From Streptomyces goshikiensis (GTDB lineage: Bacteria; Actinomycetota; Actinomycetes; Streptomycetales; Streptomycetaceae), in the NCBI RefSeq assembly GCF_014650555.1, contig NZ_BMVE01000004.1, positions 372,001 to 436,000 of the forward strand: a stretch of 64,000 nt of DNA, given 5' to 3'. Shown in pieces: positions 1-8,290 of this stretch. Each line of letters begins with the position of its first letter. Position 1 is the first letter of the stretch. The notes under the pieces are model-generated. The model did not search any database. It saw only the letters and a program-made list of their open reading frames with translations, and had not been told where the DNA came from. A program made the position numbers and the translations under genes.

Positions 1-1709
1 GCGACGTTGACCGGGATCTCGTACGCGTGCACCGCCGGCCGGATCGCCACGTTCGCGCCGCGCCCGTTGGCGGGCAGGTACGCCAGTTCGGCGACGACGA
101 CGTCCGGTTCCAGGGCCTCGCGGGCGCGGGCGTAGGCGCGCAGCCGATCGGTGGCGTCCGCGCCGAGCAGGTGGCCGAACCGGCCGAAGGTGCGACCGCC
201 CTCGCCGAGGCCGTCGGGGTTGAGGACGGCCCGCCACTCGCCCCGGTCGATGGCCTCGGGGCCGTCCGCCGCGATCTGGACGTACGCGTCGAGGCCCGGG
301 CAGTCGGGGCGCCCGGAAAGGCCCGCTGAGTTCGCGGCGTTCGCGGCGTTCGCGGCGTCCGGGGGCAGCAGCCGGCGGAGCACCTCGTCGGTCAGCTCGA
401 CCTCGCCGGCGCCGCGCCGCCACGCGTCGGCCGCGAGGGCGACGAGCGCCCGGGCGGTGTGCGGGTCGTCCTCGGCGACGGGCTGGTTCAGGGCCATGGC
501 GCGCGGCGGGGTCAGGTAGCCGCCCGGCGCGTCCAGGCCGCGTTCGGCGCCGAGCAGGTCGAGGACGGGGACGAGCGCGTCGGAGCCGTACCGCTCCATG
601 AACGCCTGGTGGTACGCGCCGAGGTGGTCGTACCCGGCGGGCGCGGCCCGGCCCAGCTCGGCCAGGCAGCCGACGGCCTCGGCTACCTCGGCGGCGATCT
701 GCCGGTTCAGGGCGGGCGCGGCGAGGTCGAGGGCGGAGTCCACCTGCGACGGCTGGCCCTTGTGGAGGGGTACGAGGGCCCGCTGGGCGGCGCGGAGCCG
801 GCGGAGGGCGTCGGTGTCGCCGTACGGCGCGCGGCCGGTCAGCCCGACGATCTCGCGGAGCGCGGCCACCGCCGGGTGGTCGACTCCGGCGGCGGTGAGC
901 CGGTCGAGGACGTACGCCTCGGGGCGCGGCTCGGTGACGGGCGGCCGCAGGTCGGTGACGAGCAGCCCCAGCCCGACCAGCTCGGCGACGAACGCGCTGA
1001 TCCGCTCCCGGCCGGCCGCGGGGAACTCCTCGGCCAGCTCGGTGACCAGAGTGGCGTACGGGACCGGCGCGGCGGGCGGGGCGAGCGCGCGGATCCGGGC
1101 GAGGGGGGCGGTGTGGCGGACGCGTACGGCGCGGCGGTCGGAGGCGTCGCCGTGCACTCCGGAGGAGGGCAGCACGAGCCGGTCGCCCACCCGGTGGGCC
1201 ATGGCGTTGACGGACACCCCGAGCCGGGCCAGCGACTGCGGGTCCTCCTCCAGGCGCTGCACCAGGGCGAGCAGCCAGGCCGTGTCGGCCCGTACGTGGG
1301 CCTCGCCGAGCGCGGTGGCGCCGAGGCGGGCGGTGGTGGTGTCCCCGAAGGTGCCGAGGGCGACGCCGGAGAAGGCGCCGAAGGGGGTGGGGCGGGTGCT
1401 CATCCGGGTGAGGTAGCGCAGGGCGCGGGAGTGCACCCGCCGCGCCTCCTTGCCGGAACCGGAACCGGAACCCGAACCGGAACCTGAGCCCGACCCCGGC
1501 GCCGAGCCGTCGAGCTTCGCCAGCCCGTCGAGCAGCCCGCTCCCGGCGGCGACGAGCCCGTGCCGGACCCGGGGGTCGTCGGCGAGGGCGCGCAGCAGCC
1601 GGGCCCGGGTGCGCTCGCGGTCGGCCCCGTCGAGGGCGTCCCGCCAGACGCCGACGGGCAGGGCCGGCGCGCGCAGGAGGTGGAAGTCGAGGGCGTGGTA
1701 CCGCTGCAT
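1..1709 (-). CDS. Class I lanthipeptide dehydratase LanB, N-terminal part (cut by window edge)
   Basis: The first 569 codons of a lantibiotic dehydratase are visible; the gene runs off the left edge. LanB enzymes dehydrate Ser and Thr in the precursor core by glutamylation from Glu-tRNA. The N-terminus MQRYHALDFHLLRAPALPVG and the segment STRPTPFGAFSGVALG (about residues 104-119) are hallmarks of the Lant_dehydr_N domain. Between about residues 70 and 85 lies a Gly-Ser repeat (GSGSGSGSGSGSG) encoded by tandem hexamers, which looks like a slippage-prone linker. The ATG at 1709 is 64 bases after the LanC stop, so the order is precursor, LanC, LanB on one strand. No ORF call covers it because the stop is outside the window. 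The family assignment is firm; whether the gene is intact cannot be seen. Confidence 0.88.
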   Translation of the reverse strand, partial: MQRYHALDFHLLRAPALPVGVWRDALDGADRERTRARLLRALADDPRVRHGLVAAGSGLLDGLAKLDGSAPGSGSGSGSGSGSGSGKEARRVHSRALRYLTRMSTRPTPFGAFSGVALGTFGDTTTARLGATALGEAHVRADTAWLLALVQRLEEDPQSLARLGVSVNAMAHRVGDRLVLPSSGVHGDASDRRAVRVRHTAPLARIRALAPPAAPVPYATLVTELAEEFPAAGRERISAFVAELVGLGLLVTDLRPPVTEPRPEAYVLDRLTAAGVDHPAVAALREIVGLTGRAPYGDTDALRRLRAAQRALVPLHKGQPSQVDSALDLAAPALNRQIAAEVAEAVGCLAELGRAAPAGYDHLGAYHQAFMERYGSDALVPVLDLLGAERGLDAPGGYLTPPRAMALNQPVAEDDPHTARALVALAADAWRRGAGEVELTDEVLRRLLPPDAANAANAANSAGLSGRPDCPGLDAYVQIAADGPEAIDRGEWRAVLNPDGLGEGGRTFGRFGHLLGADATDRLRAYARAREALEPDVVVAELAYLPANGRGANVAIRPAVHAYEIPVNV

Positions 1710-1773
1710 GGGGCGGGTCGGTTCCTTGCGGGTCTCGGGAAGGGAAGGGTCGGGGCGGTAAGGGCGGTCCGGC

Positions 1774-3036
1774 TCACCGGGGGAACAGCACGCTCCACCA
1801 GCCGGGCCGGTGGCCGGTGGCCAGGGCGCGCAGGGTGAGCGCGATGCCGGCGGCTCCCGTGAGCAGCCCGGGGTTGTCGACGACGTGCCCGGTGGTCTCG
1901 TGGTCGCGGTAGAGCAGCGGCAGCCCGGGGTCGGCGGCGTCCACCAGCCGCAGGGTGAGGCCCGGCAGGGCCCGGGCGGCCCCGGCGCTGCCGTGCGCGG
2001 CGAACTCGTGGGCGAGCGCGGCGATCCCGGCGAGCCCGTGGCACACGGTCGGCGAGCGCGGTACGTCCCCGTCGGCGACCCGGTCGAGCAGCCCGTCGAG
2101 CGCGGCGAACGCCCGCGCCTCCAGGCCCGGATCGCCGGTCGCGCGGGCGACGGCTAGCAGCCCGGCGGCGACGCCCCCGGTGCCGTGGCACCAGGCGGGC
2201 GCGGTCTCGCCGCCGTCGGCCGGCACGACCCGCGACCACCGCAGCCCGCCCGCACCGCCCGCCACGCCCGCGCCGCTCCCGCCGCGTCCGGGTCCCGTGC
2301 CACCGTCGCCGACGGCCAGCAGCCACCCGGTCAGCTCCTCCATGGCGGCGCGCTGCCCCGGCACCCGCCGGTCCCGGCGCCACGCGGCGGCGAGGGCGGC
2401 CGCGATCCCGGCGGCGCCGTGCGCCATGCCGGTGTCGAGCCGGCCGCCCACGGCCCAGTTCCCGTCGGCGGCCACCCACACGAGGTGGCGCAGGCACCGC
2501 TCCAGGGCCTCCTCGACGAGCGGGGTCGCGGGCGCGGCCGCACAGAGCTGTACGGCGATCCCGGCGGCTCCGTACACCAGGTCGTAGTGGTGGTCGGCGA
2601 CGGCGCCGGGCACCCTCGGCCAGTCGGCGTCGATCACCTGCCGGGCCAGCTGTTCGTGGAGCCGCCCGAGACTGGGGAGGAAGCGCGGCTCGTCGCGGGA
2701 CACGTCCTGGAGGGCGAAGGCGAGCCCGGCGGTCCCGTCGAACAGACCGGGGTGGTGCAGCGGGCTCTGCCCGGTGGCGGCGAAAGCGGCCCGAGTGAAG
2801 GCGCGGGCGCGGCCCTGCCCCTCCTCCCGCCCGGCGGCGTGCCGGTGCAGGAGGGCGAGGCCGGCGTGCCCCTCGCTGAGGGAGGCACCGGCCCAGAAGG
2901 ACACGTCGCTCTGGCGGGCGGCGCGTACGGCGGCGGCGTCGGCGCGCGCCGGGGTGTCGAGGCGCTCGGCGATCAGGCCGGCCACGGCCTCGGCCCGGGC
3001 GGCGAGCCCGGCCGGAAGGGGCGGTACGACGGTCAT
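1774..3036 (-). CDS. Lanthionine synthetase C family protein (LanC cyclase)
   Basis: A protein of 420 residues that would add cysteine thiols to dehydrated Ser/Thr of the precursor, forming lanthionine rings, as a zinc enzyme in the cytoplasm. The LanC family signatures are present in order: SEGHAGLALLH, GLFDGTAGLAFAL, GMAHGAAGIAAAL, then the zinc-site segments WCHGTGG and TVCHGLAGIAAL, and finally GLLTGAAGIALTLRAL near the C-terminus. The start chosen is the ATG at 3036 (MTVVPPLPAG). An upstream ATG at 3189 would add a Pro-rich stretch of low-complexity coding that is probably not translated. It lies 146 bases downstream of the precursor gene and just before LanB, which fits one operon. The product is soluble. 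Confidence 0.92.
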   Translation of the reverse strand: MTVVPPLPAGLAARAEAVAGLIAERLDTPARADAAAVRAARQSDVSFWAGASLSEGHAGLALLHRHAAGREEGQGRARAFTRAAFAATGQSPLHHPGLFDGTAGLAFALQDVSRDEPRFLPSLGRLHEQLARQVIDADWPRVPGAVADHHYDLVYGAAGIAVQLCAAAPATPLVEEALERCLRHLVWVAADGNWAVGGRLDTGMAHGAAGIAAALAAAWRRDRRVPGQRAAMEELTGWLLAVGDGGTGPGRGGSGAGVAGGAGGLRWSRVVPADGGETAPAWCHGTGGVAAGLLAVARATGDPGLEARAFAALDGLLDRVADGDVPRSPTVCHGLAGIAALAHEFAAHGSAGAARALPGLTLRLVDAADPGLPLLYRDHETTGHVVDNPGLLTGAAGIALTLRALATGHRPGWWSVLFPR

Positions 3037-3182
3037 GGATGGCCTAGCGGGCTTCGGTACGTGCGGTACGTGCGGTGCATGGGGCGCCGGAGCGGATCCT
3101 CGGAGGAGGCCCCTCGGGGGAGGCCCCCCGGCCGGGAAACGGCCGGGGAACCCACCACTCGACGCGAACGGCGTTGGTGTGG

Positions 3183-3365
3183 TCAGCACTTGCCGTTCGT
3201 ACGGACGGCGGCGCAGGCCGCGGTCATCTTGATCGTCTGCTTGATCGTCTGCTTCACGACGGCCTTGCTGACGATGCGCGAGGCGATGCTCGCGGCGGGG
3301 GACAGCTGGGTCTCGGCCGGGTCGGCGGAAACGGTCACGCGGGCGTCGAGGTGGAACTCGTCCAT
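3183..3365 (-). CDS. Class I lanthipeptide precursor of the FxLD type
   Basis: A 60-residue peptide beginning MDEFHLDARVTVSADP. FHLD followed by ARVTVS is the FxLD-type leader motif used for recognition by class I LanB enzymes. The rest (from about residue 20) is rich in Ser/Thr and ends with two cysteines, at residues 51 and 60 (MTAACAAVRTNGKC), so at most two rings seem possible. The start at 3365 has AAAGG about 10 bases upstream. An ATG at 3383 would overlap that ribosome-binding site and add six residues. Its position just upstream of LanC and LanB on the same strand supports the role. The family commonly sits beside an FxLD-system methyltransferase; none is in the window, but it could lie left of it. 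No protease or transporter gene is seen here. Confidence 0.85.
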   Translation of the reverse strand: MDEFHLDARVTVSADPAETQLSPAASIASRIVSKAVVKQTIKQTIKMTAACAAVRTNGKC

Positions 3366-3530
3366 CGGTACTGCACCTTTCATCTCACACAAGGGGCCGC
3401 CCCCCGTGTCGGAACACCGGAAGGCGTTCCGGTGGCGGCCCGGAAATGAAATTACCGACGGGCGCGAGACGGCAGTACCCGCCGAATTTCCTTTTCCCAC
3501 CCCGCCGTTCGGCGGCCGTGGGACCGCCGG

Positions 3531-4115
3531 TCAGCGGGACTGGAGGGCGTCCAGTCCGACGGCCATGCACAGGGCGAGGACCCGGTCGAGCGAGGGGTCC
3601 TGGACGCGGATCACGTAGCGGTCCCGGATGCCCCACTTCCGCTCGACGGACAGGACGGGCTTGTCCTCCCGCACGAAGTCGAAGTGGTAGACGAACGGCA
3701 CCGGCGGTACGGGGATCACGGGGACGACGAGGTCGAGCAGCTCCCACCCGCGCCGCGCGAGGGCGACCCCGAGCCGCCGTTCCTTGCCGACCGCGGCGGC
3801 CTCGTCCCCCTGCGTCAGGTGCCAGGTGGAGCGTATGAGGGACGCCTTGACGTCCTTGCGGAACGTGCCGATCGTCGCCCCGTCGGGCCGGCTGACGTCG
3901 TACGTGGCCCCGAAGTCGATGACCTGCCGGGCCTTGAACCCCCCGAGCCGGCGGGTCCGGTCCTCGCCGCTCCAGAGGGTCAGTTCCTCCTTCAGCGCGA
4001 GCCGCTTCTGCTCGGCGAACGCGAGGACCTGCCCGCCGTCCGGCGTCGTGACCGTGTAGCGGTTGACCAGCGGGGTGATCTTCTGGGTCATCAGATATTC
4101 GTTCAGGTGCTCCAT
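3531..4115 (-). CDS. LURP-one-related (tubby/scramblase-like fold) family protein
   Basis: A 194-residue protein without signal peptide or membrane segments. The alternation of short beta-strand-like stretches and the C-terminal part (about residues 140-190: FVYHFDFVREDKPV, SVERKWGIRDRYVIRVQDP, then a hydrophobic helix ALCMAVGLDAL) resembles the LURP-one-related / phospholipid-scramblase-like fold, a 12-stranded barrel closed around a hydrophobic helix. The biochemical role of bacterial members is unknown. The start ATG at 4115 is the first in frame. The gene stands alone between the lanthipeptide locus and the redox pair. The assignment rests on overall pattern, not on a catalytic motif, and should be read as probable. 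Confidence 0.6.
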   Translation of the reverse strand: MEHLNEYLMTQKITPLVNRYTVTTPDGGQVLAFAEQKRLALKEELTLWSGEDRTRRLGGFKARQVIDFGATYDVSRPDGATIGTFRKDVKASLIRSTWHLTQGDEAAAVGKERRLGVALARRGWELLDLVVPVIPVPPVPFVYHFDFVREDKPVLSVERKWGIRDRYVIRVQDPSLDRVLALCMAVGLDALQSR

Positions 4116-4221
4116 ACGGGAACCCTAGGCAGCCCGGGGTTCCCCCTCCCTACGCCTGAGGGCGGAACGCACCCCCGCCGACCGGCGGGTACACCCCCGC
4201 CGACCGGCGCCCGGCCCCGCC

Positions 4222-4902
4222 CTATCCGTCACCCCGGCCGGATCCGGCGTCCAGCCACAGCGGATGCTCCCGCGCCGCCCAGGACCGCGCGACCGACCCG
4301 GTGCGCATGCCCCGGCGCGCCTCCGGATCGGCGAGCGCCCGTCCGATGTGCCCGGCCAGCACCACTCCGATCGCCAGGGCCAGCCAGTCGTGCACGAAGG
4401 TGGCGCTGGTGCGCCACACCAGCGGCGCCAGGTGCGTGAACCACATCAGCAGCCCGGTCGCCAGCATCACCAAGGCGGCGCCCGCGATCCACGACGCGTA
4501 GAGCTTCTGCCCGGCGTTGAACTTCCCCGCGGGCCGGGACGCGCGCCGGCGATCGCGTCGCCGGGCCGCGCGCAGCCACGTCCGGTCGTGCGGCCCGAAG
4601 CGGTTCAGCCTGCGCAGATCGGCCCGGAACGCCGGGGATCCGAGCCCGAGCAGGAAGGGCGCGGGCAACAGGATCCCGGCCCATTCGTGCACGGTCACGA
4701 CGAGCTCCCGACGCCCGACGAGTTCGGCGACCTGCGGTACGTACAGGGCGGCCGCGGTCGCCACGCACAGCAGCACCAGAGCGGCCGTCGTACGGTGCGT
4801 CCAGCGCTCGGCCCGGCTGAACCTCCGTACCCGCGCGCCCGGTTCAGACGGTGGGGGCGTCGCCGCGGCCGTTGGACCGGCCGACCCAGGCGTCGACGTC
4901 AT
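4222..4902 (-). CDS. Cytochrome b/b561-type membrane subunit
   Basis: A 226-residue integral membrane protein with about four transmembrane segments (near residues 38-58, 72-90, 132-152 and 170-187). Histidines next to or in the helices (ERWTHRTTAAL, VHEWAGILLP, TFVHDWLALAIG, AGHIGRAL) suit haem b ligation in a formate-dehydrogenase-gamma/cytochrome b561-like subunit. The start overlaps the end of the upstream molybdopterin oxidoreductase gene by 59 bases, so the two are probably translated from one mRNA. The subunit would pass electrons between the quinone pool and the exported molybdoenzyme. The family is inferred from topology and histidines. The C-terminus is charged and cytoplasmic. Confidence 0.78.
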   Translation of the reverse strand: MTSTPGSAGPTAAATPPPSEPGARVRRFSRAERWTHRTTAALVLLCVATAAALYVPQVAELVGRRELVVTVHEWAGILLPAPFLLGLGSPAFRADLRRLNRFGPHDRTWLRAARRRDRRRASRPAGKFNAGQKLYASWIAGAALVMLATGLLMWFTHLAPLVWRTSATFVHDWLALAIGVVLAGHIGRALADPEARRGMRTGSVARSWAAREHPLWLDAGSGRGDG

Positions 4903-5569
4903 AGCCGCGCTCCTCCCAGTAGCCGGGGCGCACCTCGGAGGTGACGGTGATCCCGGAGATCCATTTCGCCGACTTGTAGAAGTACATCGGAGCGACGTAG
5001 AGCCGGACCGGGCCGCCGTGCGCGTGGCTGACGGGCTCGTCCCGCATCCGCAGGCAGACGAGGACGTCGTCGCGCCGGGCCTGCGGGAGGGTGAGGCTCT
5101 CGCTGTACGCGCCGTCGAAGCAGGTGAAGCGGATCGCCCGGGCCCCGGGACGCACCCCGGCGGCGTCCAGCAGGAGCGACAGCCTCACGCCGGAGAAGGC
5201 GGTCGCGGGCACGCGCCAGCCGGTCACGCACTGCACGTCCCGTACGACACGGGTCTGCGGCAGCGCGCGCAGCGCGTCGAGGCCGTACGTCGCGGGGCGC
5301 TCGACGAGCCCGTCCACGGTGAGCCGGTAGTCGCCCTCGGGCCGCCGCGGCACGGAGGAGGCGACGGAGTAGTAGCGGAACCCGCCCCCGTTGGGGAGCA
5401 GCCCGGTGAGGCCGGTGGGGTCCGTGTCCGAGGCGGCCCCGAGCAGGGCCTCCGTCCCGCGCTGCACGTACGGCGCGGCGACGAGCCCCCCGGCGCCGAG
5501 CCCGAGCATGCCGAGCACCACACGGCGTCCGACGGGGGCGCCCTCGCTGTCGGGATGGTCTGTCGTCAC
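4844..5569 (-). CDS. Molybdopterin-dependent oxidoreductase, Tat-exported (YedY/MsrP- and sulfite-oxidase-like)
   Basis: A protein of 241 residues. The N-terminus has twin arginines before a hydrophobic stretch (GRRVVLGMLGLGAGGLVAAP), fitting Tat export of a folded cofactor enzyme. The molybdopterin core includes VVRDVQCVTGWRVPATAFSG (about residues 108-127), whose cysteine is the expected molybdenum ligand in the sulfite-oxidase/MsrP family, and the C-terminal PVRLYVAPMYFYKSAKWIS. The substrate cannot be told from sequence; family members reduce methionine sulfoxide or act on other small S/N-oxides. It overlaps the downstream cytochrome b gene by 59 bases, the usual pairing of catalytic and membrane subunits. 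The start at 5569 is the first ATG and directly precedes the Tat motif. Confidence 0.85.
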   Translation of the reverse strand: MTTDHPDSEGAPVGRRVVLGMLGLGAGGLVAAPYVQRGTEALLGAASDTDPTGLTGLLPNGGGFRYYSVASSVPRRPEGDYRLTVDGLVERPATYGLDALRALPQTRVVRDVQCVTGWRVPATAFSGVRLSLLLDAAGVRPGARAIRFTCFDGAYSESLTLPQARRDDVLVCLRMRDEPVSHAHGGPVRLYVAPMYFYKSAKWISGITVTSEVRPGYWEERGYDVDAWVGRSNGRGDAPTV

Positions 5570-5635
5570 GCCCCGAGTCGAACACCGCGCGCCACGGATG
5601 ACCAGCGAAACCGCCGTGACGTCAGACTTCCGTCA

Positions 5636-6478
5636 TCACCTGCCGTCGGAGAAGTTGTGCACGCCCCACCAGCCCGAGGAGTCGTGATGGAGGCCCACGC
5701 CGACCTCGGTGAAGTCCGGACTGACCTGCGCCTTGTAGTGGCCGGGGCTGTGGCGCCACATCGACTGGAACTTCTCGGCGGCTTCCTGGGCGGTCATCGA
5801 GGCGTCGCTGAACCAGACGATGTTCTCGCCGGTCCAGGTCCGCGTGCCGGTCTTCAGGTAGGCGCGTTCCTCGGAGGAGGAGTGGGAGAACCCGCTCGTC
5901 CGCATGTGCTCGGCCCACTTGCGGGCGAAGTCGCTGAGGTCCTGCCTGAGCGCGAGCGGGGGCCGGCCGACGGCGGCCCGCTCGGCGTTGAGCAGCTGCA
6001 GGGACAGCGACTGGGCGGTCCGGACGTCCTGCGTGGAGGTACGGTCCCCGGGCACCTTGGGGTCCGGCCCCGCCGGCCCGCTCGCCGGCGACGCGGCGGC
6101 CTTGGAAGGGCGCGCGTGCGCGGAGGCCGACGCGGAGGCCCTCGGGCGGGTTGCCGCCGGGGTGGCAGTGACGGAGGCAACGGGGCGAGGACTGCTGGAG
6201 ACGGTCCCGGTGCTGGTGGGAGCCGGCACCGCACCACCCCCCACCACGGGATCCGGCCGACCGGCGAGCGCGGAGGGCGCGGAGGGCGCGGAGGGCGCCC
6301 CCGCTACAGCGACCGCTGTCCGCTCAGGCGCCGCACCGGACAGGAGCGCGTAGGCACCCCCGCCCCCGGCGAGCAGTACCACGGCGGCCGCCGCCGCGAG
6401 CACCGGCGCCTTGCGCCGCCGCTTCCGGTGCCCCCGGCCCACCCGCCCGAGCCGGTCCTCACGGTCGTGATCCTGCAT
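5636..6478 (-). CDS. CAP-domain (SCP/PR1-like) protein anchored or secreted
   Basis: A 280-residue protein. A basic N-terminus (RGHRKRRRK) precedes one hydrophobic segment (about residues 24-45), giving a signal anchor or uncleaved signal. Residues ~48-150 are a Pro/Ala/Ser/Thr-rich wall-spanning linker, including an APSAPSAPSA repeat. The C-terminal ~125 residues are a CAP domain: LLNAERAAVGRPPLAL, WAEHMRTSGFSHSS, GENIVW, AAEKFQSMWRHSPGHYKAQ and a final VGVGLHHDSSGWWGVHNF. Bacterial members are exported, and their activity is mostly unknown. The start at 6478 follows GAGGAGATGCG; the longer frame reaching 6619 lacks such a site. It is monocistronic, divergent from the DUF6243 gene. Confidence 0.88.
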   Translation of the reverse strand: MQDHDREDRLGRVGRGHRKRRRKAPVLAAAAAVVLLAGGGGAYALLSGAAPERTAVAVAGAPSAPSAPSALAGRPDPVVGGGAVPAPTSTGTVSSSPRPVASVTATPAATRPRASASASAHARPSKAAASPASGPAGPDPKVPGDRTSTQDVRTAQSLSLQLLNAERAAVGRPPLALRQDLSDFARKWAEHMRTSGFSHSSSEERAYLKTGTRTWTGENIVWFSDASMTAQEAAEKFQSMWRHSPGHYKAQVSPDFTEVGVGLHHDSSGWWGVHNFSDGR

Positions 6479-6743
6479 CGCATCTCCTCGAAGCCGACGG
6501 CCCACCTGGCCTGACACAGAGGGAGACTCCCGGGCCCCGCGGAGATAACACCTTCCTCGCCAGGACCGGCGAACGACTTGGTGCGCGGCCCCGACGGAAC
6601 CGGGTAACGTCTTTGTCATGTTCTTCCAGACGCCGATTTACGAGCGTGGGGCGTGACGGGCCCCCGCTGACGCCCTTCGACGTCGCCGCGCCCGCCCCCC
6701 ACCCATGAATCCGTAGATCACTCCACAGTTACCGGGAGAACCC

Positions 6744-6947
6744 ATGACCGACAGCAAGAACATCAACAACCCCGTGGGCCAGGGCGGCGGCCAGCGCAAG
6801 AAGCTGTCCCGCGCCGAACGCCAGAACAACGGCCCGCACCGCAACCTCGACCGCAAGGGCGCCGCCGACCAGAAGGCGGAGCTGATACGCAAAATGCGCG
6901 AGAAGACCGCCGCACCCGAGCAGCCCAACACCCCCACCCAAACCTGA
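6744..6947 (+). CDS. DUF6243 family small protein
   Basis: A 67-residue, very hydrophilic and basic protein (MTDSKNINNPVGQGGGQRKK, then ERQNNGPHRNLDRKGAADQK and a terminal helix ELIRKMREK). It has no signal peptide and no hydrophobic core, so it is probably disordered or binds a partner or nucleic acid. I recognise this as the small Streptomyces family called DUF6243; its function is unknown. GGGAG lies about 6-10 bases before the ATG. It is monocistronic. The family name is from memory of the N-terminal pattern. Confidence 0.8.
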   Translation: MTDSKNINNPVGQGGGQRKKLSRAERQNNGPHRNLDRKGAADQKAELIRKMREKTAAPEQPNTPTQT

Positions 6948-7099
6948 CCCACCCCCGCCACCCCCAGGTCCCGGACCGCACCCCCGCTCCGGGCCCTTCC
7001 GCGTCACGCGCACCCCCGCCCCAGCCGCCCGACTGCGGAAGCCGCCTCCGACGCCGCTCCACGCACGCACCGGGACGCCCGGCCGCCATCACCACTCCC

Positions 7100-7281
7100 C
7101 TACGCCCACACCACGCGAGCGACGCCCTGCTCCGCGCGGCCAACGCGGAAGCGGTACTGCCCCGGGAACCCGATACAGCCGGACACGGGGGACGATCGTC
7201 ACGGACCCGGACGGTACGCCCGAAGAACGGGTCAAGGAGAGGCCGGAGCACATGCGTAACGGGAGACGCAAGAACAAATGA
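7100..7281 (+). pseudogene. Tail of a degraded gene coupled to the next ORF (possible toxin remnant)
   Basis: In the frame ending at the TGA 7279-7281 the last ~40 codons look protein-like (TIVTDPDGTPEERVKERPEH followed by MRNGRRKNK), but no plausible start and no continuing domain exist upstream; the frame turns into Pro/Arg/His-rich noise before about 7150. The stop overlaps the ATG of the next gene in an ATGA arrangement, typical of real operon partners. This suggests that the 3' end of a gene was left behind when the rest was lost. Since the next gene has the size and isolation of an immunity gene, the lost partner may have been a polymorphic toxin; that is inference only. The rest of 6948-7100 holds nothing recognisable. 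Confidence 0.35.
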
Positions 7282-7757
7282 CCGCGATCGAACGCCTATG
7301 GGGAGACTTCGAGCTGCCCATCAAGGACGCACTCCACTATGCCAACGGGCACTCCTACGATGTCGCCCTCGACTCCGCCGCACCGACGGGTTTCACGGTG
7401 CTAACCCCTTTCGATCTCGCTGGAACGCTGGAAGGCGACCCGTCGTGGGTGTCCTCGGTCGATGGGCTTGCCGCCGTAGACCTGGGAGAAAAGGGGCTGC
7501 TGTGGGGCGGCGAGGGTTCGCACGGGTCGGAAGGATTCATCGCACGCCTGACCGTTGACCGCGCGCTAACTTGGGCGATGTTCTTCACGGAGTCGAATCC
7601 GTTCGACCGGATTCGACTGTCAGGAAACGTTGCCACCTTCAGCTCGACCTCGGGGCTGGAGATCGAACTCGACATCGACGATCCACGAACCCCAATTCCC
7701 GAGCCCGGCCCGACCGCCGCCCGGATGACCGACACCGCCGCAGACACCTCCTCCTAG
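7278..7757 (+). CDS. Hypothetical protein, possible orphan immunity protein
   Basis: A 159-residue acidic soluble protein (starts MTAIERLWGDFELPIKDALH). It has no signal peptide, membrane segment or motif I can assign. Codon use is clearly less GC-biased than in neighbouring genes (codons such as CTA, GTT, CCC mixed with AT-ending ones), suggesting horizontal transfer. Its ATG overlaps the stop of a degraded upstream reading frame, and the left repeat of the tRNA-Gly island begins about 150 bases downstream. Size, acidity and coupling to a broken upstream gene would suit an immunity protein left without its toxin, but no family match supports this. Confidence 0.6.
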   Translation: MTAIERLWGDFELPIKDALHYANGHSYDVALDSAAPTGFTVLTPFDLAGTLEGDPSWVSSVDGLAAVDLGEKGLLWGGEGSHGSEGFIARLTVDRALTWAMFFTESNPFDRIRLSGNVATFSSTSGLEIELDIDDPRTPIPEPGPTAARMTDTAADTSS

Positions 7758-7905
7758 AGAACTTCTCCCGTCCTCGCCGGTGGGTACGAGGCGCTGTCGT
7801 GCCCCCACGGCCCGATGCCCCCCGAGACACCGGCCGAGCTCCTACAGAAGGAGGTGGCCGCCGCCCTCGTCAGGGATGGTGCGCGAGGCCCGAGCGGGAC
7901 TGGGT

Positions 7906-7967
7906 AACGAAGAAGGCCCAGGTCGTTGACCTAGGCCTTCGTTCAAGAGCGGACGACGGGAATCGAA
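7906..7967. repeat. Left direct repeat of tRNA-Gly island (attachment-site-like)
   Basis: A 62-base stretch matches 22419-22480 at 56 positions, in direct orientation. It contains a hairpin (GAAGGCCCAGGTC / GACCTAGGCCTTC at 7912-7940) corresponding to the tRNA terminator, and a copy of the last 20 bases of tRNA-Gly(CCC) at 7948-7967. It is a partial tRNA 3' end without the rest of the tRNA, the usual scar of an element integrated at a tRNA 3' end. The six mismatches imply that the integration is old or that the incoming site was divergent. Confidence 0.75.
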
Positions 7968-8039
7968 GCGGGTGAGCGTTGCCACCGCGACACGGGGCCA
8001 CGCTCTCTGCGTGATCGAGGCCAAAGGAGTTCACACCCG

Positions 8040-8290
8040 TCGACGCCGCACACGCCCTGACCTGTGCAGACCCTGATAACCCCGGCGACTGGACCGGTGT
8101 CGAGAGGACGTTCCGGGACGGACATGCCGAAACGTGGTGGGCAGCCCCTCGGTCGGTGGGGCCCTGACGGCAACGTCCGCCTGGTCGTGGCCACCACCGA
8201 CCCGGCCACCCTCCCCGCACACAGCACCTGGTACCTGGCCACCGACCTGCCCCGGCCCGGCGGACCCCGTGAGGCCGGCAAACCACCGCT
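8040..8290 (+). pseudogene. IS701-family transposase remnant
   Basis: Two fragments of one transposase lie in different frames. About 8040-8165 reads DWTGVERTFRDGHAETWWAA, then a stop. From about 8165 the next frame reads DGNVRLVVATTDPATLPAHS and TWYLATDLPRPGGPREAGKP. Together they match the region of IS701-family transposases around ETWWAA and the VVATTDPATLP / TWYLATNLP motifs. Start, C-terminus and catalytic residues outside this stretch are missing, and a frameshift separates the pieces. It sits just inside the left repeat of the island and ends where the DUF6177 gene ends on the other strand, so it may mark a former recombination or insertion event. The rest of 7758-8040 contains only the repeat. 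Confidence 0.7.

Noticed and set aside
4171..4209. Direct repeat ACCCCCGCCGACCGGCG x2
   Set aside because: Two copies 22 bases apart between genes, low complexity and GC-only; no evidence of function.
7815..7907. 30-codon ORF starting MPPETPAELLQKEVAAALVR
   Set aside because: Short, no ribosome-binding site support and no recognised family; it could be a remnant but cannot be supported as a gene.
7948..7967. A second tRNA-Gly gene
   Set aside because: Only the last 20 bases are present; no anticodon arm or D arm follows, so it is a repeat scar and not a tRNA.
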